Of a stretch of 64,000 nt of DNA, positions 10,391 to 20,653 are shown in pieces (the stretch's first letter is position 1; each line of letters starts with the position of its first letter). Origin of the DNA: Mucor racemosus (Eukaryota > Mucoromycota > Mucoromycetes > Mucorales > Mucoraceae). The notes beneath the pieces were generated by a model that was given only the letters and a program-made list of their open reading frames with translations, was not told the origin of the DNA and did not search any database. The DNA lies in contig JAPEHQ010000012.1 in NCBI GenBank assembly GCA_027405735.1, forward strand, positions 1 to 64,000. Reading direction: 5' to 3'. The position numbers were made by a program, and so were the translations under genes.

Positions 10391-11279
10391 TGACGTATAT
10401 TTTCACGTTTGATAAATAATATTTAGAAAAGAATACAATTAAAAGAGAATGAGTAATAGATCAGTTCTTTAACTGTATAATAAAAACAAGATGTTGTTTA
10501 TTTAGATATAAAAGTATGGCCTTTTATATTGATTTGAAATTGAGATACTGAGATGTTATTTAAGGCACTATTAAATCATTAGATATGTTTGATAGTAATC
10601 TATGGATTCAAGTGGATCAATCATAATTTGAACATTCTTGCAGAGTTTGTGAGTTGTCTTGTTTCAATGCTGCGCTAAATGTGGTTGTATGTTGATTTGA
10701 TAGCTACTTGATTTATTATTAACCACTGGGATGAAATAATATGGTGTCATATTTGAGGTCCAAGCGATCTTGGTAATTACTGGATTAAACGTGGTACGGT
10801 AGGAGTTTCTTATATCCGATATCAGGACTTTCCACTTCAATGCATGTCGTAGTCAATAGATTGTAAGATGCATTGATACTGTATGCTACAAAAACGTAAT
10901 TATAAAGAGCGATAGGAAATACAATTATAACTCTTCAAAGTTTATTCAAGGTATAAAATAAAGCAACGATCCATCTACTCGACGGATTATTGTGGTATTT
11001 ATATTAAATGTCTAATTCAAATTACTGATGCAGTAATTTGATCTTCTTGGTTTTAAAGCTTATGAAAAAAGGGATCAGCAATTACTAACTCAAGTTATAC
11101 AATTATCTATAATTGTTGTTTGTAATTTTAAATTATAGTTAAGTTTCTATACTTCATAATCTTGGTTTCACACCAAATTTATGCTATTCATTACTAATTT
11201 AATTTGATATGTGGAAGACTTTCAGTAATTCACATCACTGTAAAAGGTGATAACATATGGTAATTGGTGGCATACAACA
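10391..11279 (-). repeat. Repeat C (LTR-like), copy 1, interrupted by element D
   Basis: Family C copies begin (reverse strand) TGTTGTATTCC and end near ATACAACA, giving TG...CA termini with an 8-bp inverted match, as in LTRs. Other copies: 13031-13872, 35231-36129, 63094-63570. No internal retrotransposon coding sequence or convincing 5-bp target duplication is visible, so solo LTR is only a possibility. Here element D (10884-11237) splits it. Confidence 0.6.
10884..11237 (+). mobile_element. MITE-like element D, copy 1 (354 bp)
   Basis: Begins TGCTACAAAAACG and ends GTAATTCACATCA, flanked on both sides by CTGTA (10879-10883 and 11238-11242). The uninterrupted target GATACTGTAGAAGGTGATAAC exists in the other C copy at about 63105-63135 (reverse strand), which confirms an insertion with a 5-bp target duplication. 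There is no coding capacity. Other copies: 35733-36087 and, inverted, 36480-37566. Confidence 0.8.
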
Positions 11280-11599
11280 ACTTCGATGTACATTGGATAT
11301 CAGTTTTTTTCCAGTTGTATTTTCTCTGATTCATTAATATTCAGTTATATTGAACGATGATTTGTAGCATTGCTAAAAAAAAGAATAAATGCGTCAAGAG
11401 TAGGGATACTGTCGTCGAGCTCAGCTTATACTGGTAAATTTGGCTGGTAAAGCCCGGCTCGACACCAATGCTAGTCTGATACGCCTTATCAAACGGTGGA
11501 TAATATCCTTGGAATATGAAAACAAAAATAGAGAAACAGCACACGTAGAAAAGGTTTTTCAAGCCTTTACATTCTTTGGCGCAATCAAAACCCTGCTAA

Positions 11600-12898
11600 A
11601 TTTCTCATTTTCGCCAATGTAAAAGCAGCATTACAGCGCATGAACCATAAAATAAACAAAGTAGGCAGCAACTGTTATCATAGAAACTTACATTTTTCTA
11701 CCAGAAAAAACATCTGCCATACCATACATCCATTAAAAAATTGCAAAAGCGAGCCCGGAGAGCAACGCCGTAATTGAGCATAGCACGATTGAGTGGTTAA
11801 GTCTCTTATACTATGGTATATATCTAAGTTTTAAATAAAAAGCTGTTTTTTTAAACTTTTCTTATATTTAACCATGTACGGTCGGAAAATTCAGACTTTG
11901 TAGCGGACATTTTCGGTGCTCATTTTATGCTTACCAACACTCATGATTTTGATCAAAAAACAGAAAAATCAAATTTTGACACCAAAATCAACGTTTAAAT
12001 ATACTAAACTTTGGGAGAAAATTGTAGCCATAACTAATACGCGTTTTATAGAAGCTTAATATTACATATTGAGTAATGAAACTTTGTACTTCTGTCGAAA
12101 AAACGGTTTTTTGATTAAAGGATTTTCATGTAATATTTTACGATAAAAATGTTTCTTATTTTTTATTGAGCAAATAGAGCGCTAAATTTGGTATATGTGT
12201 ATATTTTTTGTTTTTATAATTGGTAGTATAATTGACTCTAAATTTGCAAAATCAGAAAAAAAAATTTGAAAAATGTCAAAATTGATGATCTGGACAAAAA
12301 AAAATTTCTAAATTAATATTCCGCTTATAAGCTTTGTAAGTCTTAAAAATAAGAGATTTTATAATACTTGAGAACTTTTTCAAAAATTTACAATGTTGTA
12401 CCCACTTGATTCAAGCTTATTACTGTAAATCTTTATACATTTAATATTGCGTGGTAGTTTATTTGATGATTGTATAAACTTACGTTTTAATTATTGCGTT
12501 AGAGGTGATTTACATTGAGGTTTAGTCTTACCTCTCCAACATCATAAACATGGCCATCACTGGAACCTATTATTACCGCCTTTTTACCCTCTTTGTGCCA
12601 AGCCAATTTATTCAATGCTTTTTTACCCGAACCAACTTAAATACTTACAAATGGTTCCACGGTATTTACATTTAAATTTCATAAATCAAATAGACTGGTT
12701 CCATTTACAGTAGTACCAAAAAATGTATCATCAGCCCGTTTTATGATAAGTGTCAATCTAAAATCAGAAACATCCCATTATATTGCCATTGTTATGTATA
12801 AGCTATGAAAAGCTTGATGTTTAATAATACAGCAATTAAATAAAAAGCAAAGTGATACTAAAACATATGGTGAGCATTTAACATAGAAGTAAGTGTGA
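11600..12898 (+). repeat. Repeat E, copy 1, carrying a dynein-like gene fragment
   Basis: Matches 37567-38876 and, partially, 23475-24330. It contains a conserved GC-rich core (GCCGTAATTGAGC... at about 11765-11800) in otherwise AT-rich DNA. Near the right end, on the minus strand, it carries a fragment of a WD-repeat gene (12534-12770). Confidence 0.7.
12534..12770 (-). pseudogene. Fragment of dynein intermediate-chain-like WD40 gene (copy in repeat E)
   Basis: The minus strand reads a DLWNLNVNTVEPF-like segment, then GKKALNKLAWHKEGKKA, then SSDGHVYDVGE and a GTAAG splice donor at 12533-12529. The pattern DLWN-x2-x-x-T-E-x-P followed by a 'lnkl.W...Gk..aiGssdG.vyvyD.ge' strand is typical of the C-terminal WD region of dynein intermediate chains. 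Frame breaks and missing exons make it non-functional. Equivalent fragments lie at 38482-38745 (minus) and, better preserved, at 63920-64000 (plus). Confidence 0.55.
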
Positions 12899-13030
12899 TA
12901 AAGAATGCTTTTAAACCCTTTTAAAAACCTTGAGGCAAATACAGCATCTTGGCCCTGTATTTTGTATCCATCAAAATGTTGCGATTTACAACACTACACA
13001 TTGAATGCTCCTTTTATCAATCCTGACCTC

Positions 13031-13872
13031 TGTTGTATATTTTCAGGTTTGATAAATAATACTTAAAAAAGAATACAATTAAAAAAGAATGAGCAATGAA
13101 TAAGTTCTTTAACTGTATAATAAAAACAAGATGTCGTTGATTTAGATATAAAAGTATGGCCTTTTATATTGATTTGACATTGAGATCCTAAGATATAATT
13201 TAATAAGGCACTATTGAACCATTAGAACTGTTTGGAAGTAATCTATGGATTGAAATGGATCAATCATAATTTAACCGTTCTTGTAGAGCTTGTGAGTTGC
13301 CTTGTTTCTTCAATGCTACGCAAAATCTGCTTGTATGTTGATTTGATAGCTACTTGATTGATTAACCGCTGAGATAAAATAATATGGTGTCATAATTGAT
13401 GTAATGAACCAAATCATTACTGTAATAATTCATAGCAGTAATGCTCATCTCAAATATGTCTATCAGTCCTACAAGAAAATTTTTCCATGATTCCTTATAG
13501 AATCATCTGTCTTTCTTCATCTTTACATCCTTATTTATTTTCCTTGATAAATATATAATTTACAAATAAAAACACCAACCTTCCTTCAACCAATGTTTAT
13601 CGATGTCTAATATTACAGTATAACTCATATTATTAGCATATTATTTTGACCATAATACTTATCCAAGGTCACAGATTATTACAATTGAGGTCCAAGCGTT
13701 CTTGTTAACTGCTGGATAAACTTAGTACGCTAGGAGTTTCTTATATCCGATATCAAGAATTTGCATATCAATTCATGGTGTAGTCAATAGATTGTCACAT
13801 ACAGTATATTATCATCATATATTGATAATATTGTAGAAGGTAATAACGAACGGTACTTGGTGGCATACAGCA
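13031..13872 (-). repeat. Repeat C, copy 2, interrupted by element F
   Basis: Same family as 10391-11279 with TGTTGTAT at its left end and CATACAGCA at its right end. It lacks element D but carries element F at 13400-13683. Confidence 0.6.
13400..13683. mobile_element. MITE-like element F (284 bp)
   Basis: Starts TGTAATGAACC and ends GATTATTACA, giving a short inverted end TGTAATRA. Flanking ATTGA repeats (13395-13399, 13684-13688) are a 5-bp target duplication. The empty site CATAATTGAGGTCCAAGCG is present in the other C copies (for example near 35600), which supports the insertion. Non-coding. Confidence 0.75.
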
Positions 13873-14649
13873 ACCATAGTTATGCCGATATACAATGTAT
13901 TTGGTCTCATTTTCAGTACTTTATTACATTTTATCTATTCAATAAATTATTCCGAATAAAATCTCCCAATTATTATTAAATACAGCTATCTCTGATGCAT
14001 CATTCTTAACCGTATGTCAGATACAAAAGTAAAACAATAGTTCAAGAACCAAAATTCAAGTCAATTGAACATTAGCAAAACCACGGTTTCAGAATAATGT
14101 TTCATCATCATGCCGCATTAATATTATAGATAACATCTACAATAATTGTTATCACATCATCATCGTTAGCTTAACTAGTATATAAACCTTATTAATTTTA
14201 TTCCAATAAACGATATCTCTTTACTTGGTTAAATTTCTAGTTTTATTTAACATTAACATTGTCATGAACCTGTCAAGCGTAATCTATAATTACATGACTA
14301 TGTATCCTAAACATATCACACATTATTACCTTATCCGAATTGCATATCAATCTCCAGCTTATGCAAGTCATTTTATTACTACCCGCACTGCGGCACAACC
14401 AATAACCACATTACAATATCAACTTACTCGCATTCAAGTTATAGAGTAATAATTCAGTAACACTGTGTCCCTGAAGTCTAGTTCATGGAGGGAACTAGAC
14501 TCTTGAATAATTTAGTATAAATAACCATCTTATTTTCATAATTCCTTTTATTTCTACGTCAATTCTCCTCATCATTTCCCTTATTATATATTCTGAAATA
14601 AACCTTAACATAACAAATAAGTCTTTGTCTGTGTTTCTTGCCCCTTATA
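13873..14649. repeat. Repeat G segment and possible LTR remnant
   Basis: About 13990-14150 matches both flanks of the hAT element (58290-58380 and 62540-62600), including CATCATTCTTAACC and AACCACGGTTT. From about 14147 the sequence has LTR-like features (TGTTATCAC start, AATAAA, later TTGTAACA at 16386-16393), interrupted by the Tc1 element at 14650. I could not find matching 5-bp target duplications, so the LTR call is weak. Confidence 0.4.
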
Positions 14650-16292
14650 CAGTGACCCCCAAAACTGTCCGAATGTTTCCTAGTTTTGAGTTTAGTATGA
14701 TTTTCAGGTACAACAAATATATTTAACGTACGACATATTTTATATATTTCGGAAGATCAATTAATTTCCTTTTATATTAAATTAAAAAATCTCGGATTTC
14801 ATTGGTCCGTTATATTTATGCCCTGTCTGGGACAGCATATGCATTGGGACAGTTTTGAGAGCTTACGCGGGAAAAAATATAATCCTATTTAATAGTCCGT
14901 CCAAAGGTTGTTTCTTTCCAGACATACTTTCACACAATTGGGCATGCTATCAAAATTTTTTTGGCACTCCTACTGTCTAATGGTGTTGTACCAAACCTCA
15001 GTTACACGCTCCGAAAGATCAAGGATTCATTTGGGCGCTGTTTTGTACTCATTAAGCCTCCTCTTTAATAAGATCCACATATTTTCGATCGGATTCAAGT
15101 CAGGAGATAGCGGAGACCAATCTATTACTTCATAGTCTTGATCCAATAGATATTCCTTGACTAAATGTGACGTATGCTTTGGAACATTGTCATGCTGGAA
15201 AATGATCTGATCACGACGAAGGCCTAATTTATCCAAAGTAAGATTGATAGTCCGCTCCAAATCGTCTTCAAAGATTTGTTTATAAAAATTTCGATCCATA
15301 GTACCCTCAATTTTGCATATCTATCGAACTCCGGCATACGTAATGGCCCTCCAAAACATGACACTCCCACCGCCATCTATAACGGTCATCTTCACATGAT
15401 TAGATTTCAAGCTCTCACCGTCTCAAATTCAAACCCAGCTTCTTCCATTTAAGTTAAATCTATTAATGTTGGTCTCATCTGATCAAATCACCCTTTTTCG
15501 TTCGTCGGAAGTCCAATCCTTGCGAAGATGACACCATTCTAAACGCCTTTTAATATTAGCCGGAGACAACATAGGTTTTTTGGCTTGATAATTGCTCCTA
15601 TTCTCCCCCTACGGAGCGATTTCGGACAGTTTCCGGGCTTTTATTAACTCCGACATTACTGTCGAGTAGTTTAAAATGTTACTTGAATTTTTGACTGCTT
15701 TTTTTGTTGCTTGGCGAACACAAAACCTTTCATCAGACTCAAACAGCAATTTAAGTCGACCCCCTTTAGACACACCCAAACTTGTGCAACACCGTTTTTT
15801 AATTTTTTCCACAACAGTCTTACTTACATGCAATATCTCTGCAACTTGGCGCACTGATTTACCGGTGTTTAAAAGACTAATGGCATCATTTTCCTTATTC
15901 TCCTGAAGTTTTTTCATATTACTTTTCAATAGGCCAAAGCACCAAAATCTGTATATGAAATATACATTTTTTTTTATTTTCTTTACCCAATTAGGTGTTT
16001 ATTTACTGATTTCCAAGAGTTCAAGATACTAGTGCAAATTATGGTTCTACAATCATCGATTATCTAAAAATCAAAAACGGCTCTCAAAACTGTCCCAATG
16101 CATATACTGTCCCAAATTGGGTATAAATTCAATTGACCAATGAAATTCGAGATTTTTTAATTTAATATAAAAGGAAATTAATTGATCTTCCGAAATATAT
16201 AAAATATGTCGTACGTTAAATATATTTGTTGTACCTGAAAATCATACTAAACTCAAAACTAAGAAACATTCGGACAGTTTTGGGGGCTACTG
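14650..16292. mobile_element. Tc1/mariner element with about 218-bp terminal inverted repeats
   Basis: Ends are CAGTGACCCCCAAAACTG... and, reversed, CAGTAGCCCCCAAAACTG..., flanked by TA duplications (14648-14649, 16293-16294). The inverted repeats extend to about 14866 and from about 16078, with a few mismatches. A transposase gene lies between them on the minus strand but is broken. The element interrupts an LTR-like sequence. Confidence 0.92.
14889..15929 (-). pseudogene. Degenerate Tc1-type transposase, one frame with seven stops
   Basis: The minus strand reads continuously in a single frame for 347 codons, the length usual for Tc1 transposases. The N terminus (15929-15750) is a helix-turn-helix (SVRQVAEILHVSKTVVEKI). 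The C-terminal DDE region includes FQHDNVPKHTSH and SPLSPDLNPIENMW. Seven in-frame stops interrupt it: TAG after SEIAP, three TGA where Trp is expected (VI-stop-SDETN; SWV-stop-I-stop), TAG before ICKIEGTMD, TGA after YKTAPK, TAG before ECQKNF. I saw no frameshift. This is base-substitution decay rather than deletion. Confidence 0.85.
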
Positions 16293-16393
16293 TATAATAT
16301 AACCCTGATAAACATATTGTAATAAATCAATCTCTATAGTATATTATTTTCATTTAATAGATAGTAGATGTTTTTCAGGTAATAATTGTAACA

Positions 16394-17789
16394 ATTAGAG
16401 CAACACCAGCCTCTCTACCTTTTAGTACTGTTGAGATATACGAAATAAAGACCAAGAATGAAAATCAGAATTCAATATATTTATTGCGTATATTTCGTAA
16501 GAAAAAATGAGATAAGCTCTAATCAAATGTATAATGGGTCAAGTATTTATATGTCTTAGGAGCGCAGATATAGAATGGATATCCAAGTTGACTAGAGCCA
16601 GTAAAAGCAAGAGATCCAAAGTTAAGTATATACAGAATATTCTTGATGGAATAATAGACTTAAAAATCCTTTTACATCATGAATCAGCTCATGTAGTGTC
16701 CCATACCTATTCCTAATTGGTTGATTCTTAAAGAATATCCCAACTCTTGGATTAATTGACACAAAACCACTCATACCTACAGTATTCCCAATGTTGAAAT
16801 AAAGGTTACAGCATCCTTCATCATATCTTCTGCATCTACGACCAAGTCTGGATAATCCATTTATAACTCTAAAAGTGAATGATTCCATCTATCCTATTTC
16901 CATTATGTAATCCATAATGCTCGTTATTAATCTAGTATATTCTAAACAAGTACATCGTTCTACCAATCGTTCTTGATGATGTAAAGATATTTATACTCAA
17001 AAATAAGGAACTTTTGATTTAAGGGACACTTTGAAATCTCCCAGTCTACTATATTAGCAAAATAAAAATACCACTGGATAAAACTGTATTTAGTCGATAA
17101 TAACTTGATTTGGTACTCATGAAATTAGAAGAAATATGGAGAATAACCAAATCACGTGCCTAATTTACTTCATTTTTTTATTAAATTTCTTGTTATCCTC
17201 TGTTTAATCCAGTTTCTCGAATGTGAAAAGTCTTTATTAACAGTATCATTTTATACTATAAACTAGTGCTGCATTTTTATTCTCATTTTTTTATTCAGTA
17301 CTACAGTAAATGATTTATTCGATTTTGTGGAAAATTCGATTTAGTGAAAACTTTTCTCCCTCCCAACAATTCTACTAAATCGAATCACTGATTTATCGAG
17401 ACTTTATAAATTAAAATCAACGTAAAAAGTACCGTTTATTAGAATGAATTAAATATGGGTTTATATAGTTATTGGAATTGTGTGATAAGATCTAATGGAC
17501 AGGGATCCATTAGATGTGACAATAGATATTATTATTAATATGTATGGATATAACATGTTATGTTTCAGTGGTAATATTGCTATAAGTTATGTTTCATTGT
17601 TAGTTCCTGGGTGACAGGAACCAGTTACTGGATAGATAAGATCTGCTAGATTTGTCGGAGATCTTCTATATATCGAATGTTGTAATTCTGATAGATCAAT
17701 CACGACTTTACTTGTAAGAATTAAAATCATCATTCTCGTATTAATTTCTATATTCACAAAGTATATCTAATTGATAGTTACTCCAAAAA
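16394..17789. other. Spacer with short frames, possible old LTR
   Basis: The frames 16534-16716 (plus) and 16622-16888 (minus) overlap and have no recognised domain. A segment at 17480-17780 (TGTGATAAGATC...) looks LTR-like in composition but lacks demonstrable ends. Confidence 0.35.
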
Positions 17790-18240
17790 TGTCAAAAAAA
17801 AAAAATGAAAAAAAAATAAAATTCCTTAGAATTTTTTCATGCTGAAATATATTATAGTGCATTTCAAAACAAAAAGTTTAATTATTAAAAATTGATAGGA
17901 TAGCTTAACTTTTTTTCAAAGATATGAAGGCTCAAAAGTTTTGATTTTTAGCAGTGAAATACTTGCAAAAATCTGAAACATTAGTACTAAAAATATTATA
18001 TTACCTGCTAGAGATAGAATATTTTTGGATATTTGTTTTTTGAATTAAAGCTGAACACCGTAGGTGCATTGGCATATAATTTTATCTTGGCGTTATTTAG
18101 TGAAAAAAAAAGTTGAGCAGAAATGAAAAGTCGGATCTCATTTTTAAGGAAAAAGCAGTGAAGTTTACATGTTTTTAATTGTTTTGTAAAATATTTTTAC
18201 CAATAGGTAGCATGTAATGTGCTGTTTATTTTTTGAGTTA
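17790..18240 (+). repeat. Dispersed repeat A, partial copy 2
   Basis: Matches 9535-9960 (shared AGCAGTGAAATAC, ATTTTTGGATA, TTAAAGCTGAACA). It lacks the first two thirds of the family. Confidence 0.75.
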
Positions 18241-19014
18241 GGGACTAATCTCAATTGATTTACTAGATAATCATAATGGACCTCGGTTGGTAGATTGAAA
18301 CCTAAATATACTGTACTGTATAATGAATTGTTAGACATTTCATTCGCCTAAAAAATGGGTTTAAGTCAAGTATATAGCAAAATTGGAGACTATATTGGCT
18401 AGATCTGCCCCGCTATGAGAAGTATACTTTAGATGATCCACATCCAATATTTAAGATATTCTGACATTCATATTATCGTAAGGGCTGTGTCTATCATTTG
18501 TGTATTATCCTCTTTAATGAAGTTGATTTAGTATTGTGTTATCTGTTTCAATTGTCTCCAGGATATCGCCCCTGCCTTTAGCTCTGGTATGTCATTTTAA
18601 CTATCAAAATTTATTGAAGGATAAGGATATGATACAGCGAGATGTTTAAGTTTCATGGGGAGGGAGAGGGGGTTCCCATTACAATGGAAAGACTTACTAC
18701 CAGCAGCTTTTGCAACAACTAAATTTTACATATAGTTCCTATTGTTTGTATGAGCTCATAAATGTTTCTTATACTTTTTTTTTTCAAGCAATGAAGTTGT
18801 GTAAAATTAATTCCTGTGAAGAATGTCCACAATAGTTCATAACGTTGCAGGTTATTTATAAGAGATAATTGAAAAGATTTTCCCGGCCTCACTTGTAATG
18901 TTGCTCTACTATAAATAAAAGAGTTTCGTCTATAAATGACTCATTTGAGCAACCATTTCAAGAATGAAATGTATCCACGCAAACATGACTGTATGTACAA
19001 GATATTATTCCATG
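18241..19014. other. AT-rich spacer, nothing supported
   Basis: No coding frame with a domain, and no repeat match that I can trace within the window. Confidence 0.5.
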
Positions 19015-19126
19015 AAGGAGACTTCATCAGAGACACGCTACTTTTAAGGAGGCATTTTCTTTTTGTTCTCAACGACCTGGTAAATTAGTTTGTATGAGCC
19101 TTCTTTTCTTGAACTTGTTTGTAATT

Positions 19127-19935
19127 AGAACTGCTTTTATTGTGTGTTCGTTGATCGTGTTTGTCTGTACAACTGAAATCCATCGAGATTTCGCTGATAG
19201 AGCTAATACAAGTTGAAATGAAGATAAACCAATGGCTGGATTAACGAATCATCTATATGATAAGATTTGTATGTAATCTGAATATGTCCATTTGCTCGTA
19301 TAATAGTAGGAATACAATACCTGTTGGTACATGGAAAAGTACTGATTTAGATGCAATAGAAACAGGTAATACCTGCGATGAACAACAAACATTTTACAGT
19401 ATAATATGCACATGATTTGATTGTAATTTTTTTTAAAGGTTTATATATGTTTGTAGATTGAATGTGGTCGACAAGATTTAGCGTTGGTAATGTATGTCAA
19501 TATATACATTATAAACAATATCTACTATTGATATCATGTAGCTTTTGTAACAGATCAGTAATAGTATGCAATTGTAAGTGTAAGATATATAAACATCAAC
19601 AACACAAAAGGAGCTTCTTAAAAATCAACAAGGGGTATTAATTTGATCTTTAATAGAATCATGTACCTGATACACCGCCTTATGGATGACCGATTACTAT
19701 TGCAGAATGTCGTGGCAAGTAACTGCCTGCAATAATGGATGTCCTTATGGCACAACTAAAGCAATATGTTTAAAAGTGTGTACTCAATACTACAAATACA
19801 ATCAGGTATGTACTCCGCCTAGTAGTCTTCAAGTAGTGAATGAATGCGATATACCCAACTACTGAAAATACGGGTATTCATTCTCCTTTAAATTCCTCTA
19901 TTGCATTGAAATTGCATGTCTCCTCTTTTATCCAA
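19127..19935 (+). pseudogene. Decayed copy of Cys-rich secreted-protein gene
   Basis: Aligns exon by exon with the intact gene at 6707-7593. The signal-peptide exon begins ATT-AGA in place of ATG-AGA (about 19127) and runs into TGA. The last exon (about 19668-19863) has TGA in place of the Trp codon after PPYG, then a TAA and frame loss before the C-x3-C part. The splice donor after the second exon is altered (GTAATA to ATAATA). All key features of a functional gene are lost, whereas the neighbouring CaaX gene is intact. Confidence 0.75.
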
Positions 19936-19998
19936 CTAGTTGTAACTCCATTTCTCATTGTTATTTTACAAATATTTCTTATTTATTAACATAAGATG

Positions 19999-20415
19999 TC
20001 AACTAATAACACAGCATATACAATTATCTTCCACAGCAACTGGTGGCTTTCTTTGCATAAATCTATATTTCTTCTTATCACTGTTTACTATTGATTGTTC
20101 ATCCATATCATTGCCATTTGAAAGCCGCGAAGTTTTTGATATCATTTCAGTTGTATCTATTAAAATTAATGTATCTAAACTTGTGTCACTCATACGCCAC
20201 ATGGGTGGTTGTCTATATAGTCCAAAATGTAGGTCACCTGCTGTCATAGTACCTTGGTAAGGATTTGCTATAGCTGGTACATTTTGTCCAAATAATTCAT
20301 CATCAAATATTTGAATGCGTGCATGTCTTTCGAATGCTTGATCCAGTATTGGTAAATGGCGATTTGACAATCGGCGTTGATCCATACCATTGGTTGAATA
20401 CCAATACGAAGCCAT
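19999..20415 (-). CDS. Small CaaX-box protein, unknown function (intact copy)
   Basis: Single-exon 138-aa protein beginning MASYWYSTNGMD and ending C-I-C-C-V-I-S. The last four residues (CVIS) form a farnesylation-type CaaX box, and the two upstream cysteines could be palmitoylated, so a membrane-anchored product is expected. Between them lie QAFERHARIQIFDDELFG and LHFGLYRQPPMWRMSD, with no GTP-binding motifs, so it is not a small GTPase. It follows PSD on the same strand, 238 bp after its stop. The ATG at 20415 is chosen because the left-arm alignment starts there; the longer upstream frame is low-complexity and PSD antisense-frame extension. I do not recognise the family. Confidence 0.7.
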   Translation of the reverse strand: MASYWYSTNGMDQRRLSNRHLPILDQAFERHARIQIFDDELFGQNVPAIANPYQGTMTAGDLHFGLYRQPPMWRMSDTSLDTLILIDTTEMISKTSRLSNGNDMDEQSIVNSDKKKYRFMQRKPPVAVEDNCICCVIS

Positions 20416-20591
20416 TGATGTAGTGAATTGTGTAGTATGGGAAGAAACAAGGAAAGAAAGAAAGAAAAAAAAAAAGAAAGGACGAAAAAACGAAAGAAAG
20501 AGAGAGAAAGAGAAAGAGAAAGAGAAAGAAAAGAAGGCAAATCTCCTTAATTTTGTTTTTATTATATTCACACCTTTTACCGCATGAAAAT

Positions 20592-20623
<32 letters not shown>

Positions 20624-20653
20624 CTTACACTGTGTAGATCCCTTTTGTTTATA

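Larger units (their letters stand above)
10391..12898 (+). repeat. Segmental duplication block, copy 1
   Basis: Collinear with 35231-38876: repeat C (with D inside), then a 350-bp unique piece, then repeat E with a dynein-like fragment. The second copy is longer because a D element containing a B element was inserted at 36480. Many substitutions separate the copies, so the duplication is not recent. Confidence 0.8.

Noticed and set aside
15027..15929. TGA read as tryptophan in the Tc1 transposase
   Set aside because: TGG is used for Trp elsewhere in the same frame, TAG stops also occur, and host genes use TGA as stop; decay is the simpler reading.
14147..16393. Solo LTR split by the Tc1 element
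   Set aside because: TG...CA-like ends and an AATAAA are present but the flanking 5-bp sequences do not match and no internal retrotransposon is seen, so it stays unproven.
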